DNA of 64,000 nt, from positions 3,536,501 through 3,600,500 of the forward strand of contig NZ_CP091110.1 in NCBI RefSeq assembly GCF_021560175.1, read 5' to 3'. How positions within the stretch are numbered: position 1 is the first letter of the stretch; each line of letters begins with the position of its first letter. The stretch is from Neobacillus drentensis (GTDB taxonomy: Bacteria > Bacillota > Bacilli > Bacillales > Cytobacillaceae). A model generated the notes under the pieces. The model did not search any database. It saw only the letters and a list, made by a program, of their open reading frames with translations, and had not been told where the DNA came from. The translations under genes and the position numbers were made by a program. Of this stretch, positions 19,346-27,683 are shown piece by piece.

Positions 19346-20071
19346 ATGTTTTCAAATGAAATAATTGCGTCTTTCAATGAATTAGAAACTTCTTTATACA
19401 ACTACATCATTCAAAACAGTGATATAGTGGCCTACATGCGAATCCGTGAGCTTGCAGATGAAACCCATGTCTCAACTGCGACCATTTTACGTTTTTGTCG
19501 AAAAGTTAATTGCGAAGGTTTCTCTGAATTTAAAGTAAAACTTAAAATGCATTTAGAAGAGAAGAAAAGGACAATGATTAAAAGTTCCCAACATTCGTTA
19601 GTTGAATTTTTTGAGCGAACCTTAAAAGGGGAATTAGAGACAAAAATCAAGAATGCTGCAACAATCGTATCCACAGCGGACAATGTCATTTTTATTGGGA
19701 TTGGAAGCTCAGGGATTCTGGCGGAATATGGAGCACGATACTTCTCAAGTTTAGGTAAGTTTTCAATGTATATAAAAGACCCTCACTTTCCCATTCACTC
19801 TAAGCTTAGGACAAACAGTGTCATCATTGCACTATCAGTCTCAGGAGAAACGGATTTTACGATTACACATCTCCATCAACTGAAACAGGAAGGAAGTAAA
19901 ATTATCAGTATAACCAACAATAAACTCTCTACTGTTTCAAAAATTTCTGACCTCAATATTTCTTACTATGTAACGGAAGAATTCATTGAAGAAGCGAACA
20001 TTACCACACAAGTACCCGTTGTTTATATTCTTGAAGCCTTGGCTCGTGAAATTTATCAGCTTAATCAATAG
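19346..20071 (+). CDS. MurR/RpiR-family transcriptional regulator
   Basis: 241 residues: an N-terminal HTH_6 domain (residues 1-75, RELADETHVSTATILRFCRKVNCEGFSEFK) and a C-terminal SIS sugar-phosphate domain (about 100-220, with FIGIGSSGILAEYGARYFSSLG and VSGETDFTITHL). Such proteins sense a phosphosugar. Divergent position to the 6-phospho-beta-glucosidase suggests it senses a beta-glucoside phosphate or glucose-6-phosphate and controls that gene. Confidence 0.9.
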   Translation: MFSNEIIASFNELETSLYNYIIQNSDIVAYMRIRELADETHVSTATILRFCRKVNCEGFSEFKVKLKMHLEEKKRTMIKSSQHSLVEFFERTLKGELETKIKNAATIVSTADNVIFIGIGSSGILAEYGARYFSSLGKFSMYIKDPHFPIHSKLRTNSVIIALSVSGETDFTITHLHQLKQEGSKIISITNNKLSTVSKISDLNISYYVTEEFIEEANITTQVPVVYILEALAREIYQLNQ

Positions 20072-20087
20072 CTTCTTTTCAAAAGAC

Positions 20088-20108
20088 AAGCTGCCTATCC
20101 GGCAGCTT
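20088..20108. terminator. Hairpin after the RpiR gene
   Basis: AAGCTGCC (20088-20095) and GGCAGCTT (20101-20108) form an 8-bp stem with a 5-nt loop. The T-tail is weak, so it is a modest terminator between the two converging regulator genes. Confidence 0.55.
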
Positions 20109-20127
20109 CAGTTTCCACAATATTCGT

Positions 20128-20859
20128 TTACATGGCTGATTTTCGGAATTCTGATGGGGAGCAGCCGGTAATTCTCTTAAAGTTGTTACTAAAATAGGCT
20201 AAATCAGAGTACCCTACCCTATCCGCAATTTCTGACATTCGTAAGGTCGTGTGTAGTAACAGCCGTTTGCTTTCCTCGATCCGCAGTTCTGTTAGATAAT
20301 CAACGAATTTTTTGTTCAATTGCTGCTTAAATAATTGACTAAGGTAACTTGGATTCATATGTACATTTTCTGCTGCATCTTTTAGTGTGATTTGGTCTAA
20401 TGGTGTTTTTTCGATATACTGTAATACTCTTTCAATTGTCGAAGAAGGTAGACTTTCATCTACCGTTTGGATATCCATACCTTTAGCTAATTTTTCCAGC
20501 CATTTTTCTAGGCATGCTTTTAATTCCTTTTCTTCCACTGGTTTGAGTAGATAATCAGTCACACCTGTTCTCAGTGCCTGTTGAACAAATTGAAACTCGT
20601 CATGCACACTGATCACAATTACATCCTGTTTCTTTTTCAAATGACTTATTTCTTTAACAAATGAAAGTCCATCCATGATGGGCATCCCTATATCGGATAG
20701 GATAAGATCCACATCATTTTGCTTGATCCAATCGAGTGCTTCCAGGCCATTTTCACATTCGTGTACAACATACAATGGAAGATTCAACTTATTTATGGTC
20801 CATTTGAGGGCAGTCCGAACCCATCTTTCGTCATCAACCAACAAGATGTTTTTCTTCAT
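20128..20859 (-). CDS. AraC-type response regulator (YesN-like)
   Basis: 243 residues: a receiver domain (1-120) with the acidic pair VDDE, phospho-acceptor Asp in LILSDIGMPIMDG and Lys in YLLKPVEE, then an AraC helix-turn-helix pair (about 140-243; NPSYLSQLFKQQLNKKF and SDLAYFSNNFKRITG). Typical of YesMN-type systems that control carbohydrate uptake. Its partner histidine kinase immediately upstream is a decayed pseudogene whose stop overlaps this ATG, so the regulator has lost its cognate sensor. Confidence 0.9.
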   Translation of the reverse strand: MKKNILLVDDERWVRTALKWTINKLNLPLYVVHECENGLEALDWIKQNDVDLILSDIGMPIMDGLSFVKEISHLKKKQDVIVISVHDEFQFVQQALRTGVTDYLLKPVEEKELKACLEKWLEKLAKGMDIQTVDESLPSSTIERVLQYIEKTPLDQITLKDAAENVHMNPSYLSQLFKQQLNKKFVDYLTELRIEESKRLLLHTTLRMSEIADRVGYSDLAYFSNNFKRITGCSPSEFRKSAM

Positions 20860-21447
20860 GGTCTCTCCCCTTCTATCTCCTGATTCAAAATCGGTAAATG
20901 AATTAATATTTTTGTCCCGGAGTTATCTAATAGGATGGTGATATTACTTATATCAGCCCTTGAGTACTCTGCCGCCTTTAAGGTGCCCCGCGTAGCCTCA
21001 ATCATGCTTTGTTTAGAATCTGATTCAGTTGATTTTAATAGACTGGATAACTCCCAGAATTAATAATTTTAAGGCTGCTAATCTCAAATCTTGTGAATAA
21101 TATTCAATATGTGTCTGTACTTGATCTATGACTTGTCTGCTTGATTGCCTGAGCTCATTTTCGGATAGGCGTCATAATTAATATCATAGGGGCCATGTCC
21201 AATGGTGCACCAAGCAACAGTAACAAAATATTAATGATTAAGAGAATAATAAGTGGATTAACAGAGATACTTAAGAATAAATTCGTTACCATGGCAGGAC
21301 CTTTAATAAGGCTAAAATCCAGCAAAAAGAAGCAGACGCAGCGATTAAGAAAAACACCATTGAAACCGTTCGCATGGTCCGGGTTAGTAAAGTGAATTTT
21401 AAAAAAATTCCACCGATAACCAGATCTATCTTTTTAATAACATTCAT
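20856..21447 (-). pseudogene. Sensor histidine kinase remnant (YesM/LytS type)
   Basis: The start is visible at ATG 21447 behind GGAGGAAGG: MNVIKKIDLVIGG followed by a hydrophobic segment (MVFFLIAASASFCWILALLKV), then a stop and frame loss. The end is visible as ISNITILLDNSGTKILIHLP in frame with a stop that overlaps the response-regulator ATG (ATGA), as expected for the C-terminal ATPase domain of a coupled kinase. The middle, including the phospho-accepting His region, is missing: 590 nt remain of an expected 1,200-1,800. Confidence 0.8.
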
Positions 21448-21463
21448 AAGCCTTCCTCCAACT

Positions 21464-21477
21464 TGAAAACGTTTACT
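21464..21477 (-). promoter_or_regulatory. cre-like CcpA site before the kinase remnant
   Basis: TGAAAACGTTTACT matches TGWAANCGNTNWCA at 13 of 14 positions and lies 17 nt upstream of the kinase start codon. It implies the former two-component operon was catabolite-repressed, in keeping with a sugar-utilisation role. Confidence 0.6.
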
Positions 21478-21715
21478 TTTCTTTCATTTTACGGACCGTA
21501 TGAATGTTTTAATATGTTGTTTTTTTAGGAGGATTTGTAATTTTTTTAGGTAGGTGTTTTCATTAGTTTATTAAACGAATTAATATAAGTTAAACTTATC
21601 ATGTTTATGGTTTTCATTCAACAGCCGATAGATAAATGATTCGGTTGTCTTTTTATATAAAAAGAGAACAAGAAATCATTTACCTATTGTTAAATCTAAG
21701 GGAAGGGGTTCGAGG

Positions 21716-22012
21716 CAGGACCAGCTGGAAATCGAGCTGGGCTGTTTGAAGTTGCTTTGGACAGGATCAACTGGAAATTAGGCTCGCCTGTCGGAAGTTG
21801 GCTCTAGTTCGGACATAAACAGCTAAACTTCGGGATGGCCTGTCCGAAGTTGGAGCTAGTTCGGACACAGACAGATGAATTCTGAGACCGCTTGTCCGAA
21901 GTTGGCCCTAGTTCAGACACATACCGCTGGAAACCGAGTTGGCCTGTCCGAGGTTAGCCCTAGTTCTGATTCGGACAATACCAACTGGGAATCAGGACTC
22001 TAATCCGAATCC
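21716..22012. repeat. Tandem 52-bp imperfect repeat array
   Basis: Five to six imperfect units start at 21716, 21762, 21814, 21866, 21918 and 21976. The three inner spacings are exactly 52 nt; the outer ones are 46 and 58. Each unit has the pattern CAGCTGGAAA...GGCCTGTCCGAAGTTGG.CCTAGTTCGGA, so GTCCGAA and TTCGGAC can pair as a hairpin in every copy. The last partial unit covers the final codons and stop of ilvA. Unlike CRISPR, there are no unique spacers: the whole unit is conserved. Confidence 0.8.
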
Positions 22013-23211
22013 TTGACAGCATACCCATTTTTTTTCAAAACACTCCTAATTTCCTCAATATGATCCTGATTTTTCGTTTCCAACGCGAGCTCTAGCTGGG
22101 CATAGCCTGGATAAATATCCTTACCCACATGATCAAGATGAACCGATTGAATATTCGCATCTAGCTCGGAAATAGAACCGAGCACCCTTTGCAGCTCACC
22201 CGGCTTATCTTTTACAATCATAGAAAAATTAGCGTACCTTCCCGACTCCACCATGCCACGTTCAATAATCCGTGAGATAAAATTTACATCTACATTCCCG
22301 CCGCTAATAACCGCAACCACATTCTTCTCTTTAAAATTCACCTTCTGGTATAGAAGTGAAGCTAACGAAACAGCCCCTGATCCTTCCACCAACAGCTTAT
22401 TTCGTTCTAACAGAAGCAACATGGTCCTAGCAATTTCCATTTCATCGACACAAATAATATCATCCACATACTTTTCAACCAGTTCATAATTATGAAAACC
22501 CGGTTTCTTGACGGCAATTCCGTCTGCCATTGTCGGTGTAGACTCCACCCTTACAGGCCCATGTTCCACTAGTGATTGTTTCATGCTTGGGCAAGCCATC
22601 GCTTGAACACCATAAACACGGACATGGGGATTCTTCTCTTTTACTGCCAATGCAATACCGCCAATAAGTCCTCCTCCGCCAACTGGAACCATAATCGCTT
22701 CCACATCTGGAAGTTGTTCGAGTATTTCTAATCCAACCGTCCCCTGTCCCGCGATAACGGCGTCATCATCAAAGGCATGGACAAATGTTGCCCCCATCTG
22801 GTCCTTTAGTTCTAAAGCGTACGCAAGTGCATCATCGAATGTTTGTCCCTGAAGTACAACCTTCGCTCCATACTGTCTGGTCGCCGACACTTTACTAAGC
22901 GGGGCCCCCTTTGGCATAACAATGGTGCAAGGAATACCTAACATTTGACTGGAATAGGCAACACCCTGAGCGTGATTTCCGGCGGAGGCAGCCACAACCC
23001 CTTTATGTAAATCCTCCTCCGTTAAAGAAATCATTTTATTATAGGATCCTCTCACTTTAAAAGAACCAGTTTTCTGCAAGTTTTCCAGCTTTAGATACAC
23101 TTTGTTATTGGCTGAAATACTGCTGAAGGTTTGTGAAAAATCTAATGGAGTTGTGTGGACAATTCCCTTCATTTTTTCACGAGCAAGAATGATATCATCT
23201 AAGGTTACCAA
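22000..23211 (-). CDS. ilvA: Threonine ammonia-lyase (threonine dehydratase)
   Basis: A 403-residue PLP enzyme that deaminates threonine to 2-oxobutyrate for isoleucine synthesis or degradation. PLP lysine is in KTGSFKVRGSYNK, the phosphate loop is GGGGLIGGIA, and the C-terminal 75 residues form an ACT domain (FSMIVKDKPGELQRVLGSI). Start TTG 23211 is chosen since GGGAGG is 7 nt upstream; a GTG at 23226 lies before that site. The stop is inside the edge of the 52-bp repeat array, so the last residues (KDSD) may be repeat-derived. Confidence 0.92.
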   Translation of the reverse strand: MVTLDDIILAREKMKGIVHTTPLDFSQTFSSISANNKVYLKLENLQKTGSFKVRGSYNKMISLTEEDLHKGVVAASAGNHAQGVAYSSQMLGIPCTIVMPKGAPLSKVSATRQYGAKVVLQGQTFDDALAYALELKDQMGATFVHAFDDDAVIAGQGTVGLEILEQLPDVEAIMVPVGGGGLIGGIALAVKEKNPHVRVYGVQAMACPSMKQSLVEHGPVRVESTPTMADGIAVKKPGFHNYELVEKYVDDIICVDEMEIARTMLLLLERNKLLVEGSGAVSLASLLYQKVNFKEKNVVAVISGGNVDVNFISRIIERGMVESGRYANFSMIVKDKPGELQRVLGSISELDANIQSVHLDHVGKDIYPGYAQLELALETKNQDHIEEIRSVLKKNGYAVKDSD

Positions 23212-23367
23212 TAAACTACCTCCCACATCCCACTTTTATTATTTTTAGGATGCCTTTGGTTAGGCGATCTATTCTTCAGTAGCAGACAAAGAATTCATGG
23301 CTGCATAATTTGAATAAAAGACGCCATTCTAATAAACAATAAGCATTAAAATACTCCAGGTGAGACC

Positions 23368-23835
23368 ATGACCCTATCTCTAGTCATTTACTTTTTAGGT
23401 TTACTGACGATTTCCTTTTGCTGTTATAAAAAAAAGCTTCACCTATTTGAGATTTTTTTTATCTGGATGACAGTATGGTTAATAACTCATTTAATTTCTA
23501 CCATCCTGATCATTAATTTCAAAGTGCTAGAAGTTTCAAGTGGATCAGGTAATTTTTGGGTTCACTTTTTCAAAAGGTTCTTACTCTTTCCACAAGTCAT
23601 TGTCATCATGTTCGATATTTATCTGAGATTGCGAACGACACTCTTTAAAATTTTAACGTTAATCGCAACGGTTTTTATACTATCAGGTCTCGAGTTTCTC
23701 TTTATCTATCTAGGTGTATTAATAAATTTACACTATAGATTTATTTTTTCCTTGCTAGAATGGATTATTACTGTTTTACTTACATTCCTAACATGGAAAT
23801 GGTATCGATATAAACGTCTTATGAGGTATTCATAA
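23368..23835 (+). CDS. CBO0543-like membrane protein, first copy
   Basis: 155 residues, nearly all hydrophobic, with five predicted membrane segments (for example LVIYFLGLLTISFCCY and IATVFILSGLEFLFIYLGVL). It resembles the CBO0543 family of Firmicutes membrane proteins, whose role is unknown. The stop TAA overlaps the ATG of the next gene (TAATG), so both are co-translated. AT-rich compared with neighbours. Confidence 0.6.
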   Translation: MTLSLVIYFLGLLTISFCCYKKKLHLFEIFFIWMTVWLITHLISTILIINFKVLEVSSGSGNFWVHFFKRFLLFPQVIVIMFDIYLRLRTTLFKILTLIATVFILSGLEFLFIYLGVLINLHYRFIFSLLEWIITVLLTFLTWKWYRYKRLMRYS

Positions 23836-24347
23836 TGTTACTATACTTTCCAAGTAAGTTTGACGGAAATGAATGGACAATTATTTTAGCTTTACTACTT
23901 AATATTTTGGTTTTTACTTTTCTTCCAAAAAGAATTCCTAAAGAAATTACACCACTTCTTGTTCTTTTAAGCATTTCGTTTCCAAAAATCATGGACACGA
24001 CATTAGCTGTAAAACCATTGAATTTTTATAATTTAAATGACACAAGTCAATACGAAATTTTTGATTTGGCTTTATATGGAGTTTATCCTGCTTTTGGATA
24101 CCTTTTTATTTATTTTTATGATTATTATAAATTTAAAGGGTACGGATTAGTGTTGTATTTCATCATCTGGTCTTTGGCAGGTGTGAGCGTTGAATTTTTG
24201 TTAGTCCATTTTCATGTTTTTGTTTACAAAGGCTGGCAACTATTTTATTCTTTACCCATTTATATAGTGGTTTTGCCCCTTACTTTTATGTTTTATAAGT
24301 TTGTTTCGTACTATCTAATCGAAAAACCACAAAATCAAGCTAAATAG
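23835..24347 (+). CDS. CBO0543-like membrane protein, second copy
   Basis: 170 residues with five membrane segments; the pattern WTIILALLLNILVFTFLPK, FPKIMDTTL and FDLALYGVYPAFGYLFIYFYDYY is typical of CBO0543 family proteins. Coupled to the preceding gene by a one-base overlap, suggesting a paired complex. Closed by a terminator at 24346-24375. No enzymatic motif is visible. Confidence 0.7.
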   Translation: MLLYFPSKFDGNEWTIILALLLNILVFTFLPKRIPKEITPLLVLLSISFPKIMDTTLAVKPLNFYNLNDTSQYEIFDLALYGVYPAFGYLFIYFYDYYKFKGYGLVLYFIIWSLAGVSVEFLLVHFHVFVYKGWQLFYSLPIYIVVLPLTFMFYKFVSYYLIEKPQNQAK

Positions 24348-24375
24348 CACCCTCCTTGGTGCTTTTCTTTTTGTA
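24346..24375 (+). terminator. Terminator of the CBO0543 pair
   Basis: AGCACC and GGTGCT pair around CTCCTT, followed by TTTCTTTTTG. The stem overlaps the stop codon. Confidence 0.8.
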
Positions 24376-24489
24376 CAAATTGCAAAACCACGATCAGCAC
24401 TCTGAACATACTGAAATAAAATAGACCTAGTCAAACTGCCACCGTCTTGCATAGTGTAGTAAAAAGCCAAATGGGATGATTAATGGGCG

Positions 24490-24867
24490 GTGAATGAATT
24501 GTTGGAGGTAAAAGCGTGTAAATACGGCAGAGGCATCTTCGCAACAAGGAATATTCGTAAGGGAGAGCTGATTCATGAGGCCCCGGTGATTATTTCCCCA
24601 AGTGAAGAATACAAACACTTAAAGAAGACAGTATTTATAGAGTATGTATTTTGGTGGGGCGAAAATTTAGAGGAATGTGCACTGGCATTAGGCTATGGTT
24701 CACTATTTAACCATTCCTATACACCAAATGCTTTATACAAGCTCAACTTAACTCAAAAAACGATTGACTTTTTTGCACATTCCGATATTCGTGAAGGTGA
24801 AGAAATTATGATCAATTACAATGGCGACCCTACAGATGACACTCCAGTATGGTTTGATATTTTATAA
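24490..24867 (+). CDS. Small SET-domain protein
   Basis: A 125-residue protein that is a bare SET domain: YGRGIFATRNIRKGELI near the start, the SAM/knot motif GYGSLFNHSYTPNA (NH motif) near residue 68 and GEEIMINYNG at the end. SET proteins are lysine methyltransferases or related; bacterial stand-alone versions have few known targets. The start is GTG 24490, with only a weak ribosome site; later codons would cut the first strand. A terminator follows at 24877. Confidence 0.85.
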   Translation: MNELLEVKACKYGRGIFATRNIRKGELIHEAPVIISPSEEYKHLKKTVFIEYVFWWGENLEECALALGYGSLFNHSYTPNALYKLNLTQKTIDFFAHSDIREGEEIMINYNGDPTDDTPVWFDIL

Positions 24868-24876
24868 AAGACAAAT

Positions 24877-24900
24877 GGGACCTGAAATTGGTCCCTTTTT
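24877..24900 (+). terminator. Terminator of the SET gene
   Basis: GGGACC and GGTCCC pair around TGAAATT, followed by TTTTT. Confidence 0.85.
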
Positions 24901-24954
24901 CGTGGTCTTGGAAATTATAGATTTACTACATGTGGATAACTTTTTACAGGGTTA

Positions 24955-25190
24955 GATACATCCAGCTCCAGCGCCTAGCCCCTCGAGGTCATAAGCTTAT
25001 CCAGTTGCGGCTCCTTGGGACTCGAGTCATAAGCCATCCCTCGAAGAAGGCAAAAAGCGCCTTCTTGCGGGGGTCGTCCCAGGGCAGTCGCCTCCACATT
25101 AGGTCAATCCGTCCAAAAGGTTAAAGACCAACCTTTCAGCCGGCTCGTCTTATGCTTGTTGGGGCTAACCAAGGCGCTTGCGCTTTTGTT
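24955..25190. repeat. Bacillus interspersed intergenic repeat
   Basis: Starts TCCAGCTCCAGCGCCTAGCC, with CTCGAGG, and continues as GC-rich, hairpin-prone DNA to AAGGCGCTTGCGCTTTTGTT. This CAGCTCCAGCGCCTAG block is a familiar high-copy intergenic element of Bacillus/Geobacillus genomes. It is far richer in GC than its surroundings and contains no plausible gene. It separates the converging SET and hemoglobin genes. Confidence 0.75.
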
Positions 25191-25196
25191 CATTTT

Positions 25197-25559
25197 CTAC
25201 TGGTACAAGATGTCATCTCGTAAGGTCGCTACCCTCGTTAAAGCCTGATCAATATCAGCTTCACTCACTCCATAATGGGCAAGGGCGTCATGCAAATGGT
25301 TAACAATTGCATTAAAATGCTCCGGCTGCAAATTCATCCCATGATGTGCTTTTGCCATTGATTGACCAGAATAGTGGTTGGGTCCGCCAAGTGCAAAACT
25401 GATAAATTTGGTTTGATGTTTCTTTTGCTTTTCCATATCGGTGTGTTCAAAAAATTGATTGACAGTCTGATCCTTTAACACTAATTCATTATAAAAATAA
25501 TCGACCACTTTTCCAATTGCTTCTTGTCCGCCAAGCTTATCATATAGATTTTCTTCCAT
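25197..25559 (-). CDS. Truncated hemoglobin, group I (GlbN type)
   Basis: A 120-residue 2-on-2 globin. Landmarks are NLYDKLGGQEAIGKVVDYFYNEL (B-helix Phe-Tyr), the FFEHTDMEKQKKHQTKFISFALGG segment and the proximal His in MAKAHHGMNL. Binds O2 or NO; roles include NO detoxification. ATG 25559 is preferred over ATG 25565 because AGGAG is 9 nt rather than 3 nt away. Confidence 0.92.
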   Translation of the reverse strand: MEENLYDKLGGQEAIGKVVDYFYNELVLKDQTVNQFFEHTDMEKQKKHQTKFISFALGGPNHYSGQSMAKAHHGMNLQPEHFNAIVNHLHDALAHYGVSEADIDQALTRVATLRDDILYQ

Positions 25560-25701
25560 GAACATTCACTCCTATTCTGTAACATACAAAGCTATTTTCC
25601 TCAAAAACAGCTTAAATATTCGAATCCTAATTAAACGAGTCATTAGAATAAATTTCTTTTGTTAGAAAAAACTAAGAAAAATGAGTTAAGGGGTATTCTA
25701 G

Positions 25702-26754
25702 ATGCAGCCTAATAAAGTTATTAAACCGTTAAAATTAAGCCCAAACAAATTAAAACCAAATGCAAAGTTAACTGCAGCTGACTTGGGGAAACTTTGGGCA
25801 ACTTATGTGGGAAATAGTATGTCAAAATGGATATTAAAATACTTCCTTAAACATATAGAGGATGAGGATATTCGACTACTAGTAGAAAACGGCCTGAGTT
25901 TGACTGAGGATTTCATGCAGAAGATTGAGCAATTCCTCGAAAAGGATAACTTTCCGATCCCCGTTGGTTTTACAAAAGACGATGTAAATCTTGGGGCACC
26001 TCGTCTATTTCAAGATGAATTTTATGTCCACTATTTAAAGTATGCCGGAAAAGCAGGGTTAAGTTTATATAATGTTGCGATTCCTTTAGTGCTTAGAGAA
26101 GATATCAGAGACTTTTTTATTTATTGTAATATCTCAACGATTACGTTTCTTGGCCAGTTGAACGATGTATTAATGACAAAAGGTCTTATCATAAAACCTC
26201 CTGTTCTGCCTATACCCGAAAAAGTAGATTTTATAAAAAAACAAAATTACTTAAAAGGATTTTTCGGAGACGTTCGCTCACTCCACGCACTCGAAATCAC
26301 ACATCTTTATGATAACATTGAAAATAACACAACCAGCAAAGCCTTATTAATCGCTTTTAGTCAGGTTGCAAAAGATGAAAAGGTCCGACAATTTCTCATT
26401 CGCGGCCGTGAAATAACCGATCGCTCCGTCAAGCAATATAGTGAAAAATTACAAAAGGATAATTTACCTTTTCCCACTCAGATCGACCATTTAGTAACGG
26501 AATCTACCTTAGCACCTTTTTCCGATAAATTAATGGTCTTTCACAAAGTTGATATGTTCTCGATGAAGATACGATCGTTTGGGAATTCCATAGCGGTAAA
26601 TGGAAGAAGAGATATTGGGTCCATGTATATGCGCTCGCTGGCAGAAATGTTGGTATACGTCGAAGATGGAGCCAATATATTAATTGACAACGGCTGGATG
26701 GAGGAACCTCCGAAAGCAGCCGACCGAGCAGATTTAGCATCCAATAAGTCTTAA
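25702..26754 (+). CDS. DUF3231 family protein (CotF-like duplication)
   Basis: 350 residues with two similar halves (about 20-175 and 190-335), each a helical bundle: LTAADLGKLWATYVGNSMSKWIL and SLHALEITHLYDNIENNTTSK open them. DUF3231 proteins are common in spore formers and related to CotF; function unknown. Starts at ATG 25702 behind AAGGGG. Its last 19 bases, including the stop, form the left arm of a terminator shared with the converging gene. Confidence 0.85.
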   Translation: MQPNKVIKPLKLSPNKLKPNAKLTAADLGKLWATYVGNSMSKWILKYFLKHIEDEDIRLLVENGLSLTEDFMQKIEQFLEKDNFPIPVGFTKDDVNLGAPRLFQDEFYVHYLKYAGKAGLSLYNVAIPLVLREDIRDFFIYCNISTITFLGQLNDVLMTKGLIIKPPVLPIPEKVDFIKKQNYLKGFFGDVRSLHALEITHLYDNIENNTTSKALLIAFSQVAKDEKVRQFLIRGREITDRSVKQYSEKLQKDNLPFPTQIDHLVTESTLAPFSDKLMVFHKVDMFSMKIRSFGNSIAVNGRRDIGSMYMRSLAEMLVYVEDGANILIDNGWMEEPPKAADRADLASNKS

Positions 26755-26766
26755 TTATTGGATGCT
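26736..26766. terminator. Bidirectional terminator overlapping two stop codons
   Basis: AGCATCCAATAA (26736-26747) pairs perfectly with TTATTGGATGCT (26755-26766), loop GTCTTAA. The stem lies inside the last codons of both converging genes, and the two stops are adjacent (26752-26754 and 26755-26757). A TCTTTTCATTT tail follows on the plus side. Confidence 0.85.
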
Positions 26767-27672
26767 CTTTTCATTTATCAGTAAATCTTCCAGAGCAGGT
26801 TTAAGGGTAGAGTAAGAGAATTCAAAGCCTTCGCGTTTCAAAATACCAGGGTCAACATTCTGTCCCTCTAATACAAGGGCACTCTTTTGCCCAAGGACTA
26901 ATTTCATCGCAAATGAAGGTACCGGCAGCCAGTGAGGACGGTGTAAAACAGACCCAATTGTTTGACCAAACTCCTTCATTCTAACTGGAGCGGGGGCTGT
27001 AATATTGACAGGTCCACATAATTGTTGATTTTCAACCGCGAAAAGAATCGCACGGACGACATCCAACACATGAACCCAGGATACCCACTGCTTACCGGAA
27101 CCAACCGTCCCTCCTGCAAAGAGTTTATAAGGTAATGCCATTAATGGAAGTGCACCACCATCCCGACCAAGTACAACTCCAAATCTCATAAAGACAGTAC
27201 GTATTCCTTCTGCCTCTACTTGTTTGGCGTTCATCTCCCAGTCTTGAACCGTTTTTGCTAAAAAGTCATCGGCTATCTCTTTAGAATCTTCCGTATAGAT
27301 TGTATGTTCGGACGCTGGGTAGATGCCAATGGCACTTGCATTGATAAGAACACGGGGTCTGACTTCCAGCCTGTTAATAATCCGGATCAGCTCTTCTGTT
27401 GCTTTCATCCGGCTGTCATATATTTGCTTTTGATGTCTCTTATTCCATCTTCCCTGGTTGATTGAAACTCCTGCTAAATTAATAAATGCATCCGCACTCT
27501 TGATTTCATCCTCAGGTGTGGTCCCTTCCGTCAGCCATTTCACATAGGAAACCTTTCCAGATGGAATAGGTGCCGTTCTTGATAAAATAACTACTTCATG
27601 TCCTTTTTCTAGAAGGAAGTTGGTTAATTTTTTGCCGATAAATCCAGAACCGCCAGCAATAACAAGTTTCAT
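26755..27672 (-). CDS. TIGR01777-type NAD(P)-dependent epimerase/SDR
   Basis: 305 residues of the extended SDR fold: MKLVIAGGSGFIGKKLTNFL (NADP-binding GGxGFIG), INLAGVSINQGRW, INASAIGIYP and a C-terminal DUF1731 domain (LGQKSALVLEGQNVDP). Similar to B. subtilis YfhF; substrate unknown. It follows a 166-residue gene by 11 nt and is probably co-transcribed with it. Confidence 0.88.
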   Translation of the reverse strand: MKLVIAGGSGFIGKKLTNFLLEKGHEVVILSRTAPIPSGKVSYVKWLTEGTTPEDEIKSADAFINLAGVSINQGRWNKRHQKQIYDSRMKATEELIRIINRLEVRPRVLINASAIGIYPASEHTIYTEDSKEIADDFLAKTVQDWEMNAKQVEAEGIRTVFMRFGVVLGRDGGALPLMALPYKLFAGGTVGSGKQWVSWVHVLDVVRAILFAVENQQLCGPVNITAPAPVRMKEFGQTIGSVLHRPHWLPVPSFAMKLVLGQKSALVLEGQNVDPGILKREGFEFSYSTLKPALEDLLINEKSIQ

Positions 27673-27683
27673 CTAATCCCCCA

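Noticed and set aside
21716..22012. Possible CRISPR-like array
   Set aside because: The repeat unit is conserved throughout its 52 nt; there are no unique spacers and no cas genes nearby. It is an ordinary tandem repeat.
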